Source: Candidatus Aminicenantes bacterium UBA647
GTDB taxonomy: Bacteria > Acidobacteriota > Aminicenantia > UBA2199
Length of the DNA: 23,134 bases
Assembly: GCA_002299555.1 (NCBI GenBank)
Contig: DBOL01000017.1
Span: forward strand, 1 to 23,134
Reading direction: 5' to 3'
The translations under genes were made by a program, and so were the position numbers. The notes below the pieces were generated by a model. That model worked only from the letters and a program-made list of their open reading frames with translations, did not search any database and was not told the DNA's origin. Of the stretch, positions 14,894-23,134 are shown one piece after another. Each line of letters opens with the position of its first letter. Within the stretch, counting starts at the first letter, position 1.

Positions 14894-17740
14894 GTGAGGG
14901 CAAAAAAATTTTCTATCTTACTATTTGTAATTGTTGGTATTCTATTCTCAGGAACTGTATCGGGAGATAATGTACCCTTATCTGATGTTCAAAATTTTTC
15001 TAAGGCGAAGGTGAGCCCGGAGAGAAAAAGATCGGTTAAACCAAATCTCAACTTTGGTAACATTCCGCTTTATTTTATCCACAATAAAGGTCAGGTGGAT
15101 AAGAAAGCATTATTTTATGCAAAGACACCGGGTTATACGTTATGGGTTACTAAGGAAGGGTTGGTGTTTGACAGCGTTAGAAATTCTCAAGGAAAAAGTA
15201 AAAAGGCAAAAGTAGAAAGTAGAATTTCCGAGCCTTCAGATATCAGCCTTCAGCTATCGATAGAAAAGACAAAACCCCAAATCCAAAATCCCAAATCCGA
15301 AACAAATTCAAGGGATGTATCGCGGCTTTTGTTTGTCGGGGCGAATAAGGATGTTGAGGTTGTTTCTCTGGACTCTCAGAAACACCGGGTTAATTATTTT
15401 AAGGGGAATGATAAAAGTAAATGGGTAACAGATGTGCCTACTTCAGGTGCTGTTCTATACAAAGAAATTTACACTAATATTGATCTCAAAGTATATGGCA
15501 TAGGAAAACAAATCGAATATGACTGGATGGTACATCCGGGAGGAGATCCCTCTGATATAAAGTTCGAATATAAAAATGTGAAGTATATTTCTATCAATAA
15601 AAAAGGTGATCTGGATATTAAAACAAAATTCGGAAAATTATCACACAAAAAACCATTTGCCTATCAAAATGAGCCTCAGCCTTCAGCCATCAGCCCCAGC
15701 CAAAAACAAAAAAAGAAAAAAGAGATCAAAGCAGACTTTAAAAAAATCTCCGAAACCACCTTCGGATTTATCACCGGAAAATATGATAAAACAAAACTGC
15801 TGACCATTGATCCGGTTGTCCTTATTTATTCAACTTATTTTGGGGCTAACTGGAGTGATGGCAGCATGGATATTGATGTGGATAATTCAGGGTGTGCCTA
15901 CATAACCGGGTGGACCGGGTCAGCAAATTTTTTCCTTTTGGAAAATCCATTTCAGAACACATATGGCGGTGGAAGTTCTGATGCTTTTGTAACAAAGTTT
16001 TCTGCTGATGGAGGTTCTCTGGTTTATTCCTCTTTCTTAGGAGGAAGTGACAGGGAATGGGGCAGCAGCATTAAAGTTGACAACAATGGAGCTGCATATA
16101 TAACAGGTGCAACTGAATCCACTGATTTCCCAATGCAGAATGCTTTGTATAACACCTATATGGGAGGTGGTGGTGATGTGTTTGTAACAAAAATCTCTCC
16201 TGCAGGGGATTCTCTTGAATACTCAACATATCTGGGAGGTAGTGGTGTTGACAGGGGGGAGGGGATCGATATTGATTCCTATGGCTATGCTTATGTGACA
16301 GGTTGGACTTTAAGTAATGATTTCCCTGTTAATAATCAATATCAGGATGATCAGGGCGCAACTGACGCATTTGTTTCCAAACTTACTTTTATTTTAGGGA
16401 ATTTAAATCTAGCCTATTCATCTTATTTTGGAGGATTCGGGGATGACAGGGCAATTGATTTAGAGGTATATAATGAGTCTATGGTGTTTGTAACTGGAAA
16501 TACTGCAACTGATACAGGTTTCCCTCTGAAGAATGAACTTCAGGGCACCTTCGGAGGAGGGAATATCGATGTGTTCATTGCACGGTTCAATACCACAAAC
16601 AGTGGAAATGACAGCCTTGTCTGGTCCACTTATTTCGGCGGTAACGGCACTGATTCAGATCCTGATATTTGTGTTGACGGAGGATCCCGTCCCCATATAA
16701 TATTCAGAACTAATTCCACGAACCTTCCTGTTACGGCAAATGCATATCAGTCATCACTTCGTGGCGGAACAGATTATTTTATAGCATCTTTTTCCGGTAG
16801 TTCATCTCCTTCACTGCAGAGCGCCACTTATCTGGGGGGATCAGATGATGAAGGGGATGAAGACAATACCGGAATTGCGGTAGATGATTCTAATGCAGTT
16901 TATGTGACCGGTGCCACTTCAAGCAATGATTTTCCACTGCTCGGTCAATATCAGGACTATAGTGGAAGTGGTGATGTGTTTGTAACAAAACTATCAAACT
17001 GGGAACTGTCATCTCTGGATTTTTCAACTTACCTGGGAGGTGATGGTCCTGATTCTGGTGAAGGCATTGCTGCTGATAATGATGGTAATGTGTATATAAC
17101 AGGGTCTACTTACAGTTCAGATTTCCCCCTTGAAAATCCTTTCATAGATCATTATATGGGAAATGGGGAAGCATTTGTTACAAAACTTACATATGAACCG
17201 GATCCAGTTAATCCTGTTGTTAATTATTCAGTTCAGGTTGTTCCTGGAGACGGTGGAAGTGTTGATAAGGAGAATCAGTTGGTTATCGAGGGGAAGGATG
17301 TCACTATCAATATCTTTCCTGATGAGGGTTATGAGATAGATAAGATATTTGATAATGGTGTTGAGATGGATGTTTCAAATCCTTACATTATAAATGACAT
17401 TCAGGGGGACCATACGGTTGAGATAACATTTAAAAGAATACTCTACCCTCCTGTATTAAGTCTTACAGGAGTAAGGAAAACAGAGAAAGCCTGGATCATA
17501 CAAAAAGATTATGCTGAATTGAAGATATCAATATCAGAGCATGAATATCCTGAAGTAGTTTCTGCCTATGTACTTTATAAAAATGTTAGCGGCGTATGGT
17601 CAGAGACCAAAAGTTATTCGGGAGCGGGAGTTTATGAATATACCGATAAATATTTTAAGAAGGGTGAAAGTGTAGATTATAAATTATCAGCTATCGCTCC
17701 AGATGGTTCAATTATTGTTGAGACTACTCTGACCTTGTGA
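14894..17740 (+). CDS. Large exported SBBP-repeat beta-propeller protein
   Basis: A 948-residue secreted or surface protein of unknown partner. Signal peptide at 1-24 (FSILLFVIVGILFSG). An N-terminal domain typical of SBBP proteins covers about 55-310 (PLYFIHNKGQVDKKALFYAK; DLKVYGIGKQIEYDWMVHPG). About seven SBBP repeats of roughly 60 residues follow (about 312-735), each with a Y-S-T-Y-L-G-G-S core and an A-Y-[IV]-T-G-x-T core. An InlB-like B repeat covers about 748-817 (VQVVPGDGGSVDKE...YEIDKIFDNG), then a C-terminal beta domain. No type IX sorting domain or anchor motif was recognised. Start GTG 14894 with GGAGG at 14884-14888. Residues about 98-141 and 261-276 are low-complexity insertions encoded by repeat-like DNA. 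SBBP proteins are often multi-copy adhesin-like propellers; function is not established. Confidence 0.88.
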   Translation: MRAKKFSILLFVIVGILFSGTVSGDNVPLSDVQNFSKAKVSPERKRSVKPNLNFGNIPLYFIHNKGQVDKKALFYAKTPGYTLWVTKEGLVFDSVRNSQGKSKKAKVESRISEPSDISLQLSIEKTKPQIQNPKSETNSRDVSRLLFVGANKDVEVVSLDSQKHRVNYFKGNDKSKWVTDVPTSGAVLYKEIYTNIDLKVYGIGKQIEYDWMVHPGGDPSDIKFEYKNVKYISINKKGDLDIKTKFGKLSHKKPFAYQNEPQPSAISPSQKQKKKKEIKADFKKISETTFGFITGKYDKTKLLTIDPVVLIYSTYFGANWSDGSMDIDVDNSGCAYITGWTGSANFFLLENPFQNTYGGGSSDAFVTKFSADGGSLVYSSFLGGSDREWGSSIKVDNNGAAYITGATESTDFPMQNALYNTYMGGGGDVFVTKISPAGDSLEYSTYLGGSGVDRGEGIDIDSYGYAYVTGWTLSNDFPVNNQYQDDQGATDAFVSKLTFILGNLNLAYSSYFGGFGDDRAIDLEVYNESMVFVTGNTATDTGFPLKNELQGTFGGGNIDVFIARFNTTNSGNDSLVWSTYFGGNGTDSDPDICVDGGSRPHIIFRTNSTNLPVTANAYQSSLRGGTDYFIASFSGSSSPSLQSATYLGGSDDEGDEDNTGIAVDDSNAVYVTGATSSNDFPLLGQYQDYSGSGDVFVTKLSNWELSSLDFSTYLGGDGPDSGEGIAADNDGNVYITGSTYSSDFPLENPFIDHYMGNGEAFVTKLTYEPDPVNPVVNYSVQVVPGDGGSVDKENQLVIEGKDVTINIFPDEGYEIDKIFDNGVEMDVSNPYIINDIQGDHTVEITFKRILYPPVLSLTGVRKTEKAWIIQKDYAELKISISEHEYPEVVSAYVLYKNVSGVWSETKSYSGAGVYEYTDKYFKKGESVDYKLSAIAPDGSIIVETTLTL
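15190..15310 (+). repeat. Low-complexity interspersed-repeat DNA inside the SBBP gene, block 1
   Basis: Contains three adjoining simple motifs: an AAAAGTAAAAAGGCAAAAGT-type stretch, GCCTTCAGATATCAGCCTTC, and CCAAATCCAAAATCCCAAAT. They encode KSKKAKVES, EPSDISLQLS and KPQIQNPKSE. The CAGCCTTCAG and CCAAATCC units look like the short repeats seen scattered between genes in some uncultured diderms. They interrupt the conserved N-terminal domain without breaking the frame. Confidence 0.55.
15671..15720 (+). repeat. Low-complexity interspersed-repeat DNA inside the SBBP gene, block 2
   Basis: A second patch with CAGCCTTCAGCCATCAGCC followed by an A-rich tract, encoding QPSAISPSQKQKKKK (residues 262-276). 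It shares the CAGCCTTCAG unit with block 1, about 430 bases upstream, and is in frame. Confidence 0.55.
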
Positions 17741-17758
17741 ACATATTGGGGAAGTAGC

Positions 17759-17792
17759 GTAACAGTGTAACAAATAGGGGACAGAGTGTAAC
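17759..17792 (+). repeat. Short direct repeats GTAAC / AGTGTAAC downstream of the SBBP gene
   Basis: AGTGTAAC occurs at 17764-17771 and 17785-17792, with GTAAC also at 17759-17763. GGGGAC at 17777-17782 reappears at the edge of the large inverted repeat (17838). It looks like decayed or compound intergenic repeat DNA; no ORF is present. Confidence 0.55.
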
Positions 17793-17837
17793 TGATCCGG
17801 GGTGATGTAAAGTATTACCTTCACCGACATAATGCCC

Positions 17838-17899
17838 GGGGACGGTCTTTTAATTTTTTAATTTTTTTTAAAAAATTAAAAAATTAAAAGACCGTCCCC
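17838..17899. repeat. Perfect 30-bp inverted repeat (cruciform/REP- or MITE-like)
   Basis: Arms 17838-17867 and 17870-17899 are exact reverse complements around a 2-base TT centre. The ends are GGGGACGGTC / GACCGTCCCC and the inside is AT-only (TTTTAATTTTTTAATTTTTT). The same GGGGAC edge occurs nearby at 17777. It could be a non-autonomous mobile repeat, and as RNA it could also end transcription of the SBBP gene: a strong stem followed by TTTGCTTTTATT. No coding sequence lies within. The rest of the 229-base gap up to the transporter gene holds only AT-rich DNA and a weak AGGA ribosome site. Confidence 0.8.
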
Positions 17900-17969
17900 T
17901 TTGCTTTTATTCTGGGAATATTCTAAACTTTTTTTTGATCATTAAAAATAAAAACAACTCAGGAATAAA

Positions 17970-19283
17970 ATGAAAAAAAGATTATTGAACATCCTTTTCT
18001 GGTCTGTTATTTCGGCGGCATTTATCGGGCCCGGGACCATCACTACAGCATCCAAATCCGGAGCATTGTTCGGGTTTGATCTGTTGTGGGCATTGGTCTT
18101 CTCCACCCTTGCCTGTCTTATCCTTCAGGAAGCGGTGGCACGACTGGCAATACACTCGGGGACAAATCTCGGTGAAGGCATAAGTTCATATTTCAGGGAA
18201 GGGTCATCAAGGTTGATAATTTTGGTCTTGATCGTTGGGGCTATAATTCTCGGGTCTGCTGCATATGAGGCCGGCAATATACTTGGTGCAGTGGCGGGTT
18301 TTGGTTTTGTAGCAGATCTGAGTGTATGGATAACCGTTCCGTTCATCGGTGTTATTGCAGTGATCGCTCTTACTCAGCCTTCAGTACAGAGGGTCGCAAA
18401 TTTTCTCGGGATAATAGTTGCAGTAATGGGAGTCTCATTCTTTACCACAGCGATCATGCTTAAACCTTCGATCACCGGTATATTGAGAGGCAGTATGATC
18501 CCGTCAATACCTGATTCAGCCGGTTCCGGCATATTGATACTCGGACTTATCGGAACGACTGTCGTTCCATATAATCTTTTTCTCGGCTCCGGGATAGCAA
18601 AGAAAAAACAAAGTATCAGAGAGATGAGATTCGGACTCTCCATTGCTGTTGTATTCGGTGGACTTATTTCCATGTCAGTACTAATAGTTGGTACTTTTGT
18701 TTCAGGAGATTTTTCGTATGAGGCATTGATAAGCACCTTAAGATCAAAGCTCGGATTCTGGTCGGGTATGATGTTCGGTACAGGTATGCTTGCGGCAGGT
18801 CTTTCCTCGGCAATAACTGCCCCGTTTGCTTCAGCCATTACAGCAAGAGGCCTTTTCGGAAACAGGAATCCTGAAAAGTGGAATTCAGGATCAGTGAATT
18901 TCAGAATGGTATGGGGCCTGGTTCTTTTAACCGGGATAATCTTTGGAATATCCGGATTAAAACCTGTACCTGTAATTATAATTGCCCAGGCATTAAACGG
19001 GCTGATACTTCCGTTTATTACCATATTCCTTTTGATCGTAGTGAACGATCCGAAAATAATAGGATCGGGTAACCTCAATGGAAAGATATCAAATACCCTG
19101 ATGCTGATCGTTGTATGGGTGACACTCATTCTCGGAATGACAAACATTGCAAAGGCTGTATCAGGGGTTTTCCCGGGATTGAACCTGACTGGTAAAATGT
19201 TCACTCCAGTTTATTTGATCCTCTCTCTCATTATCGGGCTTTATGTACTGGTTCTGGTTATGCGGAACAGAGCGAAAAAATGA
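17970..19283 (+). CDS. Nramp-family transporter with non-canonical substrate motifs
   Basis: A 437-residue inner-membrane protein with about 11 hydrophobic segments in the Nramp (APC/LeuT-fold) arrangement. In the first helix, canonical DPGN reads GPGT (residues 20-23, AFIGPGTITTASKSG). In the sixth helix, canonical MPH reads VPY (199-201, GTTVVPYNLFLGSG). These replace the Asp, Asn and Met that coordinate divalent metal in true Nramps. Helix two retains LQEAVARL..HSGTNLGE (52-70). The stop overlaps the ATG of the 5-oxoprolinase gene (ATGA, 19280-19283), so the two are translationally coupled. An Nramp-like gene (ycsG) also lies in the B. subtilis PxpABC 5-oxoprolinase cluster. The combination suggests import of 5-oxoproline or a similar cyclic amide rather than metal; this is inference. 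Confidence 0.88.
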   Translation: MKKRLLNILFWSVISAAFIGPGTITTASKSGALFGFDLLWALVFSTLACLILQEAVARLAIHSGTNLGEGISSYFREGSSRLIILVLIVGAIILGSAAYEAGNILGAVAGFGFVADLSVWITVPFIGVIAVIALTQPSVQRVANFLGIIVAVMGVSFFTTAIMLKPSITGILRGSMIPSIPDSAGSGILILGLIGTTVVPYNLFLGSGIAKKKQSIREMRFGLSIAVVFGGLISMSVLIVGTFVSGDFSYEALISTLRSKLGFWSGMMFGTGMLAAGLSSAITAPFASAITARGLFGNRNPEKWNSGSVNFRMVWGLVLLTGIIFGISGLKPVPVIIIAQALNGLILPFITIFLLIVVNDPKIIGSGNLNGKISNTLMLIVVWVTLILGMTNIAKAVSGVFPGLNLTGKMFTPVYLILSLIIGLYVLVLVMRNRAKK

Positions 19284-22200
19284 AATATAAATTCTATGCT
19301 GACACCGGTGGTACATTTACTGATTGTATTGCAACAGATAGCAAAGGAAATATTCATCGTAAGAAAGTTTTAAGCAGTGGAGCGATAAGAGGGACGGTCA
19401 GAAGCTGGGTAAATGAGAGGACCATCAGTATCGAAGAGAACTGGGGCGTTTCTCCCGAAATTCTTGAAGGTTATTATTTTAAGCTTCTCAGAGAATCGGA
19501 AATAAGTGCAAGGGTCAGTAAATATGACCGGGATAAAAATGAACTCTATCTTGATAAAGAAATCCCGGAAAATAGGAGAGATATCAATACAGGTTTTGAA
19601 CTCTCCTCCGGGGACGAAGCTCCGGTGCTTGGGGCCAGGTTAATAACGAACACCGGGATAAAGGATACCCTTCCTGTGGATATTGTTAAACTCGGCTCGA
19701 CCAAAGGGACAAATGCTCTGCTTGAGAGAAAGGGGTCCCGTGTTTTATTTGTCGTTACGAGGGGTTTTGAGGATCTACTCAGGATCGGATATCAGCAGAG
19801 GCCGGATATATTTTCTAGAAATGTTGTAAGGCCGGAGCCTCTCTATTATGAAGTGATCGGGGTGGATGAACGTATCGACAGTTCAGGAAATATAGTAAAG
19901 AACCCGGATCTGGTTAAACTGAGACAGGATATCGGGAAGTTAAAGAATGTGAGGGATATCGAATCTGTTGCAATTGCATTTATGCATTCATACAGGAATC
20001 CGGTTAATGAGAAAGAAGTTGCAGAATTTTTATCAGATGCAGGATATTCATATATCAGTACCTCCTCTGATCTTTCAAAGTTGATCAAATTTGTTTCAAG
20101 GAGTGAGACCACTGTAGTAAATGCATATCTTGATAAAATAATTGACACCTATCTTTCCGGAATGAGGGAAGATTTTTCAGAAGCTTCATTTTTTGTAATG
20201 AACAGTGCAGGAGGCCTGGCTAAAGCATCAGAATTCAGGCCAAAGGAGAGTTTGTTGAGTGGCCCTGCCGGAGGTGTGGTAGGTGCAGTTTCGATCGGTA
20301 AGGATTCAGGATTTGAGGAACTTATTACATTTGACATGGGTGGAACCAGCACTGATGTCTCAAGATACGTAAACAAATATGATTACAGATTTGAGCATGA
20401 GGTTGCCGGTGCGAAGATAGTCAGCCCTGCCCTTGCTATTGAAACTGTTGCTGCAGGTGGCGGATCGATATGTTATTTCGACGGGTTCAAACTTTGTGTC
20501 GGGCCTGAAAGTGCAGGTGCCTATCCGGGGCCGGCATGCTATGGCGCCGGGGGTCCATTGACAATAACGGATGTCAATCTTCTGAGCGGACGGTTGGACC
20601 CCGGTCAATTCGGGATACCGGTTTTCCCTGATGACGCTGACTGCAAACTTCACGAAATGATCGAAGAGATCCAACTAAAGAGTGGGGAACTCAGAGAAAA
20701 AATATCAATTCTGGATGGATTCCTCCGGATAGCTAACGAAATAATGGCCGGAGCTATTAAGAGAGTTTCAGTTCTTAAAGGATATGATCCTTCAGAATAT
20801 GCTATGGTCGCATTCGGAGGGGCAGGGGGGATGCATGCTGCCTCAATTGCTGACCTACTTAACATTTCTACTATTATTTTCCCGGAGGATTCGGGATTGC
20901 TAAGTGCATTCGGGATGAGTGCGGCCCCTGTTGAACGGATCACAGAAATGATGATGATGATCCCACTTGGAAATTCAGAAGAGGAACTTTCAGAAAAATT
21001 CAATGATCTGTCTTCAGAAGCTTCAAAAATACTTGAGAGGGATGGTATCCCTGCTGATGAAATATTGATCAGGTCGAAGATGGTATTTTTAAGATTTAAA
21101 GGTCAGGATTCGTCGATCGAAGTAGAATATTCAGAGGGCAGTGATCTGAAGCAGAAGTTTAGTGAAAAATATTTCAAATTATATGGATATGAAAGTGACA
21201 GGAATGATATTGAAGTTGAATCCATCAGGGTTATTGCATCATCCCGAAGTGAGAATATTAAACCCGGAAACATGGTGGCCGAGAGGTATTATCCAACACC
21301 TGCCCGGAAGGGGATAAAGGATATTCCCGGAGATTTCCGGAGCATACATGTTTATATCAGAGATGATCTCAAACCTGGTGCATCTATTACCGGTTTTGCT
21401 CTCGTTCTGGACAAATTCAGCAGCTGGGTTGTTGAAGAGGGGTGGGTGCTTGAGATTGACAAGACAGGTTCTGCAATTATGTCCCGGACAAAAACGGATG
21501 TAAAAAACAAATTTCATAATGATACTTATAGTGAAATTGAATTGGAGCTTTTCACAAACAGGTTCATGTCTATTGCCGATAATATGGGTTCCATGCTTCA
21601 GAGAGTAGCGGTATCTGTTAATGTAAAAGAGAGAAATGATTATTCCTGTGCACTCCTTGATCAACATGGGAAACTTGTTGCGAATGCTCCCCATATCCCT
21701 GTTCATCTCGGAAGCCTGGGTATATGTGTAAGGAAAGTTGCTGAGTCAGTGACTATGAGCCCCGGTGATACAATAATAACTAATCATCCGGGTTTTGGAG
21801 GGTCCCACCTTCCGGATATCACTTTGATCACTCCGGTTTTTTCAGCTGAAGACAATCTGTTGGGATATGTAGTAAACAGGGCACATCATGCTGAGATTGG
21901 AGGGAAGACTCCCGGGTCGATGCCTCCTGATGCAAAATCACTTACAGATGAAGGTGTAATAATTCCACCGGTTCATCTTGTGAGGAGTGGAGTTTCGCAA
22001 TGGGAGAATATCTCAGATATCCTCAGCAATGCTACTTTCCCAACCAGGTCATTAAAAGAGAATCTTGCAGACCTGAACGGAGCTCTTGCAGCTAACAAAG
22101 CAGGAGAACTGGCATTGCTCGAACTTGTTGATAAATATGGTGAGGGAAAAGTAGAAAAATATATGGAACTTTTGAAGGTCCATGCTTCAGAAAAAACCGG

Positions 22201-23065
22201 TGATGCTCTTTCACGATTCGGTTCGGGGGAATATATAAGCGAGGAATATCTCGATGATGGTGCTGTACTGAAAGTAAGATTGCTCATTGAAGGGAGAAAG
22301 TGTGAGATAGATTTTACCGGTACTTCACCAGTTCAGCCCGGAAATATGAATGCAACAAATGCTATAGTTAACAGTGTTGTGATCTATGTGTTAAGGCTGC
22401 TCATAAACGAAGATATACCCTTGAATGACGGGCTTCTTGATCCGGTTAAAATCATTCTTCCGGAGTCTCTTCTAAACCCCTCTTTTGAAGGGAGACCGGA
22501 CCTGCTACCTGCTATTGTCGGGGGGAATGTTGAAGTCAGCCAGAGACTTACGGATACTCTTTTAAAACCTTTCGGAATAATTGCATGCAGTCAGGGGACA
22601 ATGAATAATGTCCTTTTCGGGACAAAAAAATTCAGTTATTATGAGACTATCGGTGGAGGATGCGGTGCCGGACCTGATTTTCATGGTGCTTCGGCTGTCC
22701 ATCACCATATGACAAATACAAGGATTACAGATCCTGAAATTCTCGAGTATAGATATCCTGTAAGATTGCAAACCTTCGGGATCAGAAGAGGATCAGGCGG
22801 TCATGGGATATTCAGAGGTGGAGATGGAGTTGTAAGGGAAATCTTATTCATGGAACCTGTAACTTTATCGGTCCTGACCCAGCATAGGGTAAAACTTCCG
22901 TATGGGCTTAACGGAGGTGAAAGTGGAAGGGCAGGAAAGCAGTATATTCAAAAACCAGATGGCAAAATTATTGAGTTGAAAAGTGTTGACGGATATAGCA
23001 TAGAGGCTGGAGATGTTTTTGTAATTCAGACACCTGGAGGAGGTGGATTTGGATACCCTGTATGA
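19280..23065 (+). CDS. oplAH: ATP-dependent 5-oxoprolinase (fused HyuA-HyuB type)
   Basis: Cleaves 5-oxo-L-proline (pyroglutamate) to glutamate with ATP hydrolysis; the family also includes hydantoinases and acetone carboxylase relatives. The 1261 residues match the length of fused eukaryotic and bacterial 5-oxoprolinases (about 1290). The first domain opens with the phosphate-binding YADTGGTFTDCIA (5-17). The hydantoinase A domain carries SGPAGGVVGAV (about 328-338), FDMGGTSTDVSRY (about 351-363) and PGPACYGAGGPLT (about 415-427). The hydantoinase B half starts near residue 750 (IELELFTNRFMSIADNMG), with ITNHPGFGGSHLPDITL (about 833-849) and the glycine-rich end PGGGGFGYPV. It is fully fused, whereas many bacterial HyuA/HyuB proteins are separate. 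N-methylhydantoinase activity cannot be excluded. Coupled to the upstream transporter. Confidence 0.92.
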   Translation: MKYKFYADTGGTFTDCIATDSKGNIHRKKVLSSGAIRGTVRSWVNERTISIEENWGVSPEILEGYYFKLLRESEISARVSKYDRDKNELYLDKEIPENRRDINTGFELSSGDEAPVLGARLITNTGIKDTLPVDIVKLGSTKGTNALLERKGSRVLFVVTRGFEDLLRIGYQQRPDIFSRNVVRPEPLYYEVIGVDERIDSSGNIVKNPDLVKLRQDIGKLKNVRDIESVAIAFMHSYRNPVNEKEVAEFLSDAGYSYISTSSDLSKLIKFVSRSETTVVNAYLDKIIDTYLSGMREDFSEASFFVMNSAGGLAKASEFRPKESLLSGPAGGVVGAVSIGKDSGFEELITFDMGGTSTDVSRYVNKYDYRFEHEVAGAKIVSPALAIETVAAGGGSICYFDGFKLCVGPESAGAYPGPACYGAGGPLTITDVNLLSGRLDPGQFGIPVFPDDADCKLHEMIEEIQLKSGELREKISILDGFLRIANEIMAGAIKRVSVLKGYDPSEYAMVAFGGAGGMHAASIADLLNISTIIFPEDSGLLSAFGMSAAPVERITEMMMMIPLGNSEEELSEKFNDLSSEASKILERDGIPADEILIRSKMVFLRFKGQDSSIEVEYSEGSDLKQKFSEKYFKLYGYESDRNDIEVESIRVIASSRSENIKPGNMVAERYYPTPARKGIKDIPGDFRSIHVYIRDDLKPGASITGFALVLDKFSSWVVEEGWVLEIDKTGSAIMSRTKTDVKNKFHNDTYSEIELELFTNRFMSIADNMGSMLQRVAVSVNVKERNDYSCALLDQHGKLVANAPHIPVHLGSLGICVRKVAESVTMSPGDTIITNHPGFGGSHLPDITLITPVFSAEDNLLGYVVNRAHHAEIGGKTPGSMPPDAKSLTDEGVIIPPVHLVRSGVSQWENISDILSNATFPTRSLKENLADLNGALAANKAGELALLELVDKYGEGKVEKYMELLKVHASEKTGDALSRFGSGEYISEEYLDDGAVLKVRLLIEGRKCEIDFTGTSPVQPGNMNATNAIVNSVVIYVLRLLINEDIPLNDGLLDPVKIILPESLLNPSFEGRPDLLPAIVGGNVEVSQRLTDTLLKPFGIIACSQGTMNNVLFGTKKFSYYETIGGGCGAGPDFHGASAVHHHMTNTRITDPEILEYRYPVRLQTFGIRRGSGGHGIFRGGDGVVREILFMEPVTLSVLTQHRVKLPYGLNGGESGRAGKQYIQKPDGKIIELKSVDGYSIEAGDVFVIQTPGGGGFGYPV

Positions 23066-23100
23066 TATAATATAAACTATTCTATTATTAGAGGGAAAAA

Positions 23101-23134
23101 ATGAAAAAAGCAAAAGTTGCAATATTAAAAACAA
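23101..23134 (+). CDS. Start of an unidentified gene (3' cut by the window)
   Basis: ATG at 23101 with GAGGG at 23091-23095, five bases upstream; the frame is open to the window edge and gives only MKKAKVAILKT. It follows the 5-oxoprolinase gene by 35 bases and may share its operon. The N-terminus is reminiscent of DUF362-type iron-sulfur proteins, but eleven residues are far too few to assign. Confidence 0.6.
   Translation, partial: MKKAKVAILKT

Noticed and set aside
15820..17200. Regularly spaced repeats in the SBBP gene as a CRISPR array
   Set aside because: The periodicity is protein-level (about 60-residue propeller repeats) with degenerate DNA, not identical repeats with unique spacers.
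17741..17969. Riboswitch or metal-sensing leader before the Nramp-like gene
   Set aside because: No recognisable aptamer core; the structure seen is a simple perfect inverted repeat plus direct repeats.
18374..19204. 276-residue open frame antisense to the Nramp-like gene
   Set aside because: Shadow of a membrane protein; Pro/Ile-rich translation with no domain pattern and no ribosome site, while the sense strand has clear family motifs.
21239..21706. 155-residue antisense frame in the 5-oxoprolinase gene
   Set aside because: No recognisable fold, and the sense strand is continuous conserved coding sequence.

Overview
The window is chromosomal DNA from a Gram-negative (diderm) bacterium that makes lipid A. 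It carries BamA, Skp, FabZ and LpxA genes in an envelope-biogenesis order, followed by further envelope, lipid-transport and outer-membrane genes. Base composition is moderately AT-rich. Shine-Dalgarno sites and TTGACA-type promoters are recognisable. Intergenic-type short repeats and an SBBP-repeat protein are also present. These fit the FCB or another deep-branching diderm lineage rather than an enteric proteobacterium, but I cannot name the phylum from this window alone. No rRNA, tRNA, CRISPR array, prophage or intact transposase was seen.

Layout. (1) Bases 1-5734, + strand: a tightly packed run of bamA (5' end cut by the window), skp/ompH, fabZ, lpxA, a Gfo/Idh/MocA oxidoreductase and a serine beta-lactamase-fold hydrolase. 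This is outer-membrane protein assembly plus the first steps of lipid A synthesis. (2) 5740-7799, - strand: signal peptidase I, GDP-mannose 4,6-dehydratase and a stand-alone mannose-6-phosphate-isomerase-type cupin, facing the first operon. (3) 7902-13950, + strand: a lipid-kinase gene, then a TetR regulator, an MMPL/RND transporter, a periplasmic LolA-like protein and an outer-membrane beta-barrel. The lipid kinase and the TetR gene are each preceded by an almost identical 54-bp promoter/operator (49 of 54 bases equal). This suggests one TetR-controlled regulon for moving or remodelling a lipid across the envelope. (4) 13947-14720, - strand: exonuclease III, possibly on a leaderless mRNA. (5) 14894-17740: a large exported SBBP beta-propeller protein whose N-terminal domain contains in-frame pieces of low-complexity interspersed repeats. 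It is followed by a repeat-rich spacer with a perfect 30+30 bp inverted repeat. (6) 17970-23065: an atypical Nramp-family transporter translationally coupled to a full-length ATP-dependent 5-oxoprolinase, then the first codons of another gene.

The two most interesting units are the putative TetR/lipid-kinase/RND/LolA-like/outer-membrane-barrel regulon and the Nramp-like/5-oxoprolinase pair. In the second, the transporter lacks the canonical metal-binding DPGN and MPH motifs and may import 5-oxoproline or a related compound instead of metal.
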